Assembly (NCBI GenBank): GCA_007129695.1
Contig: SKVA01000177.1
Span: forward strand, 1 to 5,974
Origin: Spirochaetaceae bacterium
GTDB taxonomy: Bacteria; Spirochaetota; Spirochaetia; DSM-27196; SLST01
DNA: 5,974 nt
Reading direction: 5' to 3'
A model generated the notes under the pieces. It was given only the letters and a program-made list of their open reading frames with translations. It was not told the origin of the DNA and did not search any database. The translations under genes and the position numbers were made by a program. Each line of letters begins with the position of its first letter. Within the stretch, counting starts at the first letter, position 1. Below, piece after piece: positions 1 to 5,158 of the stretch.

Positions 1-988
1 CGACGTCGCCGCCGGCGGCAAGGAAGCGAACGAGGTTCTTCGCACGTGGGGCGACAAGCCGTCGTTCGCGTTCGACCCGATCAATCACGTGGCGCTCGTC
101 ACGTCGCTCGGGCTCGTCGACTACGAGCGCGGCGTGAAGATGGGCGGCAACGGCTTCTGGCTCTATCGCGGGATCGGCTCGCGGCTGGAGTGGGCGCTCC
201 TGAACTACTTCATCGACACGCACCTGGCCGACGGATACGAGTTCATCCTCCCGCCGCACCTGCTGACCTACCAGTGCGGGTTCACCGCGGGCCAGTTCCC
301 GAAGTTCGAGGACGACGTGTTCCAGCTGCGTAGCGACGACCGCTCGCCCGGCGAAGGCCGTGCGTTCACACAGTTCATCCTCCCGACCGCGGAGACCGCA
401 CTGATCAACTTCCATCGCGACGAGATTCTCTCCGAAGAGGAGCTGCCGCGGAAGTACTTCGCCTACACGCCGTGCTATCGCAAGGAGGCCGGTAGCTACC
501 GCGCGCAGGAGCGCGGCATGATCCGCGGACACCAGTTCAACAAGGTCGAGATGTTCCAGTTCACGACGCCGGAGACCTCCGATGCGGCGCTCGACGAGCT
601 GATAGCGAAGGCGGAGGCGCTCGTCCAGGGGCTGGGCCTGCACTATCGCGTCAGCAAGCTCGCCGCCGGCGACGCGTCGGCGGCGATGGCCAAGACGTAC
701 GACATCGAAGTATGGATCCCGAGCATGGGCGAGTACAAGGAGGTCAGCTCGGCGTCGAACGCGGCCGACTATCAGGCCAGACGCGGGAACATCCGGTTCA
801 GGCGCGGCGATCGCCAGATCGAATACGTCCACTCGCTGAACGCGAGCGGGCTTGCGACCAGCCGCATCCTGCCCGCGATCGTCGAGCAGGGGCAGCAGGC
901 CGATGGATCGGTCGTGCTGCCGGGCGTGCTCGCCGAGCGACTCGGAGTCGAGCGGCTCGAACCCGGGGAGCCGGCCGGTAAGAGCTGA
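1..988 (+). CDS. serS: Seryl-tRNA synthetase, C-terminal catalytic part (5' truncated by window edge)
   Basis: This class II aminoacyl-tRNA synthetase charges tRNA-Ser with serine in the cytoplasm, using ATP. The frame is open from base 2, so the GTG at 89 is internal: the residues before it (such as GKEANEVLRTWGDKP) match the region joining the tRNA-binding arm to the catalytic core. About 328 residues are visible. Since the family is usually about 420-430 residues, roughly the first 100, mainly the N-terminal coiled-coil arm, lie outside the window. Visible marks are the serine-site TAE (386-394), motif 2 (CYRKEAGS then RGMIRGHQFNKVE, Arg codon at 479), the serine-specific signature as SSASNAADYQARRGN (about 745-790), and motif 3 (NASGLATSR, 839-865). 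The signature has Ala where many bacterial enzymes have Cys (SCSNC); this is probably a lineage variant. The gene ends with TGA at 986-988 and looks intact in the visible part. Identification is from recognised family motifs. Confidence 0.96.
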   Translation, partial: DVAAGGKEANEVLRTWGDKPSFAFDPINHVALVTSLGLVDYERGVKMGGNGFWLYRGIGSRLEWALLNYFIDTHLADGYEFILPPHLLTYQCGFTAGQFPKFEDDVFQLRSDDRSPGEGRAFTQFILPTAETALINFHRDEILSEEELPRKYFAYTPCYRKEAGSYRAQERGMIRGHQFNKVEMFQFTTPETSDAALDELIAKAEALVQGLGLHYRVSKLAAGDASAAMAKTYDIEVWIPSMGEYKEVSSASNAADYQARRGNIRFRRGDRQIEYVHSLNASGLATSRILPAIVEQGQQADGSVVLPGVLAERLGVERLEPGEPAGKS

Positions 989-1025
989 TCTGCTCCCTTT
1001 TTTAGCGAGCCCGCGGGAAAGCGCG

Positions 1026-1045
1026 AGCAGAGAGTTCTGCTTTTT
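1026..1045 (+). terminator. Possible weak intrinsic terminator after serS
   Basis: AGCAGA (1026-1031) and TCTGCT (1036-1041) are perfect inverted repeats around the loop GAGT. A run of five T follows (1041-1045). The placement, 37 nt after the serS stop and just before mcsA, fits a terminator that separates serS from the mcsA operon. The stem is only 6 bp and part A/T, so termination may be partial. The 5' arm can also pair with an upstream segment (989-995). Confidence 0.45.
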
Positions 1046-1047
1046 GC

Positions 1048-1056
1048 TACTATAGA
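1048..1056 (+). promoter_or_regulatory. -10-like element directly upstream of mcsA
   Basis: TACTATAGA contains two overlapping -10-like hexamers, TACTAT (1048-1053) and TATAGA (1051-1056), in an otherwise GC-rich region. No good -35 hexamer is seen at the expected distance (around 1025-1033). If used, transcription would begin at or beside the mcsA ATG at 1061. No CtsR operator (repeated AGTCAAA) or CIRCE inverted repeat was seen here. This is a pattern match only. Confidence 0.25.
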
Positions 1057-1060
1057 GGCG

Positions 1061-1561
1061 ATGAGTGGCAGGCAGTGCGACGTCTGTGGCGAAGGACCCG
1101 GCTGGGTCCAGACGTACCAGACACGGGGAAGCGAATACGATGAGCTGTGGCTGTGCGCGCGCTGCGCGGAGGCGCTCGGCGTGACGCCGGGAGATCCGAC
1201 CTACGGGCCGACCGTTCGCGAGCTGCTGAGCGGTCTCATCGCGACGCAGGCGGCTACGAGCTGCAGCTGCGGCACGTCGTTCCGACAGATTCGCGAGCGA
1301 GGCGCCGTCGGCTGTCCCGACTGTTACCACACGTACCGGAGCCAGATCTACGAGCTGCTGACGCACAGCTGTGGCGCGCATTCGGGTGGAGAGCCCCAGA
1401 TCGTGCACCGCGGACGTCTGCCGCGGCGTATCGAGGTGTACCGGGGACTGCTCATCGACCGTGAAGCCCGACTCGAGGAGCTACGCGACGCGGTCGACCA
1501 CGAGGACTACGAGCGCGCCGCCCGGATCCGCGATCGTCTGACCGACCCGGGAGAGCGGTGA
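1061..1561 (+). CDS. mcsA: McsA-like zinc-finger / UVR-motif protein, activator of McsB
   Basis: The protein has 166 residues, close to the usual McsA length. In Firmicutes, McsA binds zinc, stimulates the arginine kinase McsB and takes part in ClpC-dependent proteolysis and heavy-metal or heat stress control. Visible here are a first Cys cluster CDVC (6-9) with CARC (32-35), then a second cluster C68-S-C70 with CPDC (85-88). The C-terminal UVR motif (about 131-162, with EDYERAARIRDRL) resembles those of UvrB, UvrC and ClpC. The segment GCPDCYHTYRSQI followed by HRGRLPRRI matches the McsA core. The second cluster begins CxC rather than the common CxxC. Its ATG start is preceded by AGAGG (1054-1058) only 2 nt away, which is close for a normal ribosome site. 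The TGA stop overlaps the mcsB start by 4 nt, implying translational coupling. The family call is firm; the function here is inferred from family and operon. Confidence 0.92.
   Translation: MSGRQCDVCGEGPGWVQTYQTRGSEYDELWLCARCAEALGVTPGDPTYGPTVRELLSGLIATQAATSCSCGTSFRQIRERGAVGCPDCYHTYRSQIYELLTHSCGAHSGGEPQIVHRGRLPRRIEVYRGLLIDREARLEELRDAVDHEDYERAARIRDRLTDPGER
1549..1555 (+). promoter_or_regulatory. Ribosome binding site of mcsB, within the end of mcsA
   Basis: GGGAGAG (1549-1555) lies inside the last mcsA codons. Measured from its GGGAG core, it is 4 nt before GTG at 1558 and 10 nt before a second GTG at 1564, so either could be the start. I prefer 1558, since it gives the typical GTGA stop/start overlap with mcsA, but the two differ by only two residues. 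Confidence 0.55.
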
Positions 1562-2625
1562 CCGTGACTGCGCGTAGTACGCCGCTTCCGCCCGCCGTAC
1601 CGTGGGTTTGTGACGATGCGACCGACTCCGACGTCGCGATCGCGTCGCGAGTCCAGGTCGCCCGCAACCTGTCAGGATATCCTTTTTTCGACGCCGAGCC
1701 GGCCTCAGCGTATCGCGATGCGCTCGAAACGGTCGACGCCGTGCTTCGCGCGACCGCCACAGAGCTCTTCGGCGAGCCGTACACCCTGCTGACCGACCGA
1801 TCGATCTGCGACAGCGATAGAATCAGGCTCGCGGAGCGAGGAATCGTCGACGGGACGCAGGCCGATTCGGTCTTCCTGTCGTCAGACGAGCGGTTCGTCG
1901 CTGTGATAGGCGGAGAGGACCACCTGCGGCTGCTGTGTACCGCGCCGGGACGCGCCGTTACCGCCTGCGTGCAGCGCGTGGTCGATGCCGATATTCGGCT
2001 CGAAGAGTCGCTCCACTACGCGGTTTCGATGGACCTCGGGTATCTGTCGTCTCGAATCGCCGAAGTCGGTACCGCGCTTCGTGCGTCGGTCGTGCTGCAC
2101 CTCCCCGGGCTTCTGAGTCGAAAACGGATCGGCCGGATTCTCGGTCGACTCGGCCGGATCGGCTGCGAAATGCCGAGCATGGCCGCTCCGCGCAGCGGCC
2201 TGTTCGTGCTTCGTAACCGCATCACTTTCGGGCTCGAAGAATCGGCGATCGTCGAGCGCGTCGACGCGTGCGCGCGGCGGCTCGTCGCGCTCGAGCGCCG
2301 CGCGCGCGAACAGATTACTGCAACGCAGGCCGATGAGATCCGCGAGCGCGCCCAACGCGCGCGCGATGAACTGCAGACCAGCGAAATGCTCTCGCGCGAG
2401 CAGACCGCGCTCCTTGCGAGCGACCTGCGCTTCGCGTCCGTCGCCGGACTCCTGGGCGGCTATTCTCCTGCCCTTTTGGCAACCCTTTTTTTTCTGGGCA
2501 AGGATAGCCATATTAGTGGTAGTCGGGGACCGCGTCGACCGGAATCAGGAGAGGACGATACAGACACCGACGAGGTCCGTGCGAGCGTCGTTCGCGAGCT
2601 GCTCGCCGACTGCCACGCTCATTGA
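1558..2625 (+). CDS. mcsB: McsB-family protein (phosphagen-kinase fold), active site apparently degenerate
   Basis: McsB proteins phosphorylate protein arginines using ATP, marking substrates for ClpC-ClpP. This 355-residue protein aligns along the family's length. SDVAIASRVQVAR (24-36) is the N-terminal nucleotide motif, GGEDHLRLL (118-126) the EDH motif, GYLSSRIAEVGTALRAS (161-177) with HLP the catalytic-loop region, and NRITFG (220-225) the later strand. Retained are Arg31, Arg36, Glu120-Asp121-His122, Arg124 and Arg175. Changed are the second Arg of RxR (Gln33), the loop Cys of the usual CPTN (Arg166), and the RGxYGE substrate loop, replaced by a shorter EMPSMAAPRSG (204-214). The C-terminal RDxRRA allosteric motif reads TDEVRA. 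The frame is intact with no stop, and a T8 run lies at 2486-2493. The protein is either a pseudokinase/adaptor or a strongly remodelled kinase. Family membership is confident because of its position between mcsA and clpC; activity is doubtful. Confidence 0.88.
   Translation: MTVTARSTPLPPAVPWVCDDATDSDVAIASRVQVARNLSGYPFFDAEPASAYRDALETVDAVLRATATELFGEPYTLLTDRSICDSDRIRLAERGIVDGTQADSVFLSSDERFVAVIGGEDHLRLLCTAPGRAVTACVQRVVDADIRLEESLHYAVSMDLGYLSSRIAEVGTALRASVVLHLPGLLSRKRIGRILGRLGRIGCEMPSMAAPRSGLFVLRNRITFGLEESAIVERVDACARRLVALERRAREQITATQADEIRERAQRARDELQTSEMLSREQTALLASDLRFASVAGLLGGYSPALLATLFFLGKDSHISGSRGPRRPESGEDDTDTDEVRASVVRELLADCHAH
2458..2509 (+). repeat. Imperfect inverted repeat with T8 tract in its loop (3' part of mcsB)
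   Basis: GGCTAT (2458-2463) pairs with ATAGCC (2504-2509). Just inside, CCTGCCC (2467-2473) pairs with GGGCAAGG (2496-2503) with one bulged A. The 22-nt loop (2474-2495) holds TTTT and T8 (2486-2493). It lies inside the coding frame (GYSPALLATLFFLGKDSH), about 130 nt before clpC. Its position after rather than before the T run does not fit a standard terminator. A role in the mRNA is possible but unproven. Confidence 0.4.
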
Positions 2626-2629
2626 GCTG

Positions 2630-2634
2630 GGAGG
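2630..2634 (+). promoter_or_regulatory. Strong ribosome binding site of clpC
   Basis: GGAGG (2630-2634), within GGGAGGG, sits 4 nt before ATG at 2639. It fixes the clpC start there, even though the same frame stays open far upstream. It is the strongest Shine-Dalgarno sequence in the window, consistent with high ClpC output from a shared transcript. Confidence 0.85.
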
Positions 2635-2638
2635 GTTT

Positions 2639-5149
2639 ATGTTCAAGGGTCTGACACAACGCGCTCAAAAGGTTCTGACGATACTCGCGCAGGATGAGGC
2701 CAAGCGCTTCCACTCCGATCAGCTGCTTCCCGAGCACATCATGCTCGCGCTTCTCAAGGAGGGCGGCGGGCTTGGGTACAAGGCGCTCGAGCGGGCCGGA
2801 ATCGACCCCGCACGGATGCAGATCGACATCGAAAAGGAGATCCCGCGCAAACGCGGCGGGTTCATCCTGGGCGATGTACCGCCGAGCTCGCGGGGCAAGA
2901 AGGTTCTGGAAGACAGCGCCGAAGAGGCGCGTAACCTGGGTCACGAGTACATCGGCACCGAACACCTGTTGCTCGCGTGCTCACGCGAAGCCGATAGCGT
3001 GACCGCGCGGTTTCTGAGTGAACACGGCTGTACCGTGGAAACGCTGAGAGAGCTGATCTCCGATCTCAGCGGATCGACGCAGACGACCGCTACCGCTCCT
3101 GCCACGCGAACCGCGCAGGCCAAGCGCAAGGCATCCACGACCGTCGGTACGAACAAGAAGACGACGCCGACGCTTGACGAGTTCTCCCGCGATCTGACGC
3201 AGTACGCGCGCGAAGACAAGCTCGACCCCGTTGTCGGGCGCGCGAAGGAGATCCAGCGCGTAATCCAGATCCTTGCGCGACGCACCAAGAACAACCCGGT
3301 TCTCATCGGGGAGCCCGGTGTAGGCAAGACCGCTATTGTCGAAGGGCTCGCGCAGAGCATCGTCGACGGCACCGCGCCGGAGGTACTGATCGGCAAGCGC
3401 GTGATGACGCTCGACCTTGCATCGCTTATCGCCGGCACGAAGTACCGCGGCGAGTTCGAGGAGCGCCTCAAGCGCGTGATGAAGGAGATCATCACCGCCG
3501 GGAACATCGTGCTGTTCATCGACGAGCTGCACACGATCATCGGTGCCGGTGGTGCCGAGGGCGCGATCGACGCGAGCAACATGCTCAAGCCCGCGCTGTC
3601 GCGTGGCGAGATCCAGTGCATCGGCGCGACGACGCTCAACGAGTACAAGAAGTACGTCGAAAAGGACGCCGCGCTCGAACGACGCTTCCAGACGATCTAC
3701 GTCGACGAGCCGACGGTCGAGCAGACGCTCGAGATCCTCAAGGGTATCAAGGAGCGCTACGAAGAGCACCATAACGTGTCGTACACGCCGGGTGCGCTCG
3801 AAGTATCGGCGACGCTCGCCAGGCGCTACATGCCCGACCGGTTCCTTCCCGACAAGGCGATCGATCTGATGGACGAGGCGGGAAGTCGCAAGCGGATCCA
3901 CAACTCGGTCCGTCCCACCGAGCTCGCCGAACTCGAGCGGGAGATCGAGCGGTTGAACGCTGAGAAGCTCAGCCTGGTCAACGGGCAGAACTACGAGCGC
4001 GCAGCGGCTGTTCGCGATCAGGTCCGGCAGCTGAAGACCAAGGTCGAAGAGATGAAGAGCGAGTGGAAGGTGACGCTCAAGACCGAGCAGAACATCGTCG
4101 ACTCCGACGACATCCAGTACGTTCTCTCCGACATCACCGGGATTCCGTTGTCGCGGATCGCGCAGAGCGAGAGCGAGAAGCTGCTTCAGATCGAGGAAGA
4201 GCTGCACCGCACCGTTATCGGACAGGATCCGGCGATCGAGGCGATCTCCTCGTCGATCCGGCGCAGCCGCACCGGACTCTCTTCGCCTAAGCGCCCGATG
4301 GGTTCGTTCATCTTCCTCGGACCGACCGGTGTCGGAAAGACGCTGCTTGCGAAGACGCTCGCGCGCTTCCTGTTCGGAAGCGACGACGCACTGATTCGCA
4401 TCGACATGTCGGACTTCATGGAGAAGCACAACGTGAGCCGGCTCGTCGGGGCGCCTCCGGGCTACATCGGCTACGACGAGGGTGGACTGCTGACCGAGAA
4501 GATCCGGCGCAAGCCGTACAGTGTTGTCCTGTTCGATGAGATCGAAAAGGCTCACCCCGACGTGTTCAACATCCTGCTGCAGGTGCTTGAAGAGGGGCAG
4601 CTGCAGGACAGCCTTGGGCACACGGTGAGTTTCCGGAACACGGTTCTGATCATGACGAGCAACGCCGGCGCGCGCGAGATCACGCAGGACTCCTCGGTCG
4701 GGTTCAAGACGCTCGAAGGGCTTATGGAGTATCGCGACATCAAGTCGAGCGCGATGAACGAACTGAAGCGGCTCTTCCGCCCCGAGTTCATCAACAGGGT
4801 CGACGAGATCGTCGTGTTTCACAGCCTCAACCGCGTCCAGGTCGAGTCGATCTTCGATATCGAGCTCGAGGACGTGCAGAAACGGTTGATGGAGAAACAG
4901 ATAGTGCTCGAGGTCACGAGCAAGGCGAAACAGCATCTGATCGATGTCGGCTACGACGTGAAGTTTGGCGCCCGACCGCTTCGCCGGACGATTCAGCGCG
5001 AGATCGAGGATCCGCTCGCGATGGAACTGCTACGCACTCGATTCGGCGAGGGCAGTCACATCGTCGTCACGTTGCGAAGCGGTAAGATAGGTTTCCGTGA
5101 GAAGCGCCGCGTCGAAGCGAAGCAGGAAGAGCCGGTCGTAGCCGGCTAA
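2639..5149 (+). CDS. clpC: ATP-dependent Clp protease ATP-binding subunit ClpC
   Basis: This cytoplasmic AAA+ unfoldase threads substrates into the ClpP peptidase. It has 836 residues, slightly longer than B. subtilis ClpC (about 810). The N domain (about 1-145) has two Clp repeats carrying PEH (Glu32) and GTEH (Glu108). A Thr/Lys-rich linker (about 145-175) follows. The first AAA ring has Walker A GEPGVGKT (224-231), pore loop KYRG (268-271), Walker B VLFIDE (291-296) and arginine fingers ERR (348-349). The middle domain (about 428-476) carries a UVR motif with NYERAAAVRDQV, typical of ClpC rather than ClpB. The second ring has GPTGVGKT (561-568), pore loop GYIG (608-611), Walker B VVLFDE (629-634), the ClpP-docking VGF loop (687-689) and sensor 2 GARPLRR (777-783). 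All catalytic elements look intact. The ATG at 2639 is chosen because of the Shine-Dalgarno sequence and the ClpC-typical MFKGLTQRAQKVL start. It follows mcsB by 13 nt and overlaps the convergent gene's stop. Confidence 0.98.
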   Translation: MFKGLTQRAQKVLTILAQDEAKRFHSDQLLPEHIMLALLKEGGGLGYKALERAGIDPARMQIDIEKEIPRKRGGFILGDVPPSSRGKKVLEDSAEEARNLGHEYIGTEHLLLACSREADSVTARFLSEHGCTVETLRELISDLSGSTQTTATAPATRTAQAKRKASTTVGTNKKTTPTLDEFSRDLTQYAREDKLDPVVGRAKEIQRVIQILARRTKNNPVLIGEPGVGKTAIVEGLAQSIVDGTAPEVLIGKRVMTLDLASLIAGTKYRGEFEERLKRVMKEIITAGNIVLFIDELHTIIGAGGAEGAIDASNMLKPALSRGEIQCIGATTLNEYKKYVEKDAALERRFQTIYVDEPTVEQTLEILKGIKERYEEHHNVSYTPGALEVSATLARRYMPDRFLPDKAIDLMDEAGSRKRIHNSVRPTELAELEREIERLNAEKLSLVNGQNYERAAAVRDQVRQLKTKVEEMKSEWKVTLKTEQNIVDSDDIQYVLSDITGIPLSRIAQSESEKLLQIEEELHRTVIGQDPAIEAISSSIRRSRTGLSSPKRPMGSFIFLGPTGVGKTLLAKTLARFLFGSDDALIRIDMSDFMEKHNVSRLVGAPPGYIGYDEGGLLTEKIRRKPYSVVLFDEIEKAHPDVFNILLQVLEEGQLQDSLGHTVSFRNTVLIMTSNAGAREITQDSSVGFKTLEGLMEYRDIKSSAMNELKRLFRPEFINRVDEIVVFHSLNRVQVESIFDIELEDVQKRLMEKQIVLEVTSKAKQHLIDVGYDVKFGARPLRRTIQREIEDPLAMELLRTRFGEGSHIVVTLRSGKIGFREKRRVEAKQEEPVVAG

Positions 5150-5158
5150 CGCAAGCCG
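5139..5158. other. Palindrome at the convergent stop codons; no clear terminator
   Basis: TAGCCGGCTA (5139-5148) is a perfect palindrome covering the end of clpC and the stop of the opposite gene. CGGCT (5143-5147) can alternatively pair with AGCCG (5154-5158). Neither is followed by a T tract on either strand, so I do not call an intrinsic terminator. Confidence 0.3.

Noticed and set aside
89..91. GTG as the serS start
   Set aside because: The frame continues to the left edge with residues matching SerRS before this codon.
2476..2505. Internal promoter for clpC starting from TTGGCA
   Set aside because: TTGGCA resembles a -35, but no credible -10 occurs at 16-18 nt; CATATT at 2509 is too far away.
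1882..2511. 209-codon open frame on the - strand
   Set aside because: Antisense to mcsB, with low-complexity charged composition and no recognisable motif.
2333..2638. Upstream extension of the clpC frame
   Set aside because: It overlaps mcsB, and its translation is Arg/Ser-rich and unlike ClpC. The true start at 2639 has a strong GGAGG and the family N-terminus. It is kept only as part of the slippage idea.
2981..4936. Long open frame of 651 codons on the - strand
   Set aside because: It lies wholly antisense to clpC, whose AAA+ motifs are unmistakable. Its Arg/Asp/Leu-rich, motif-free translation is a typical GC-rich shadow.
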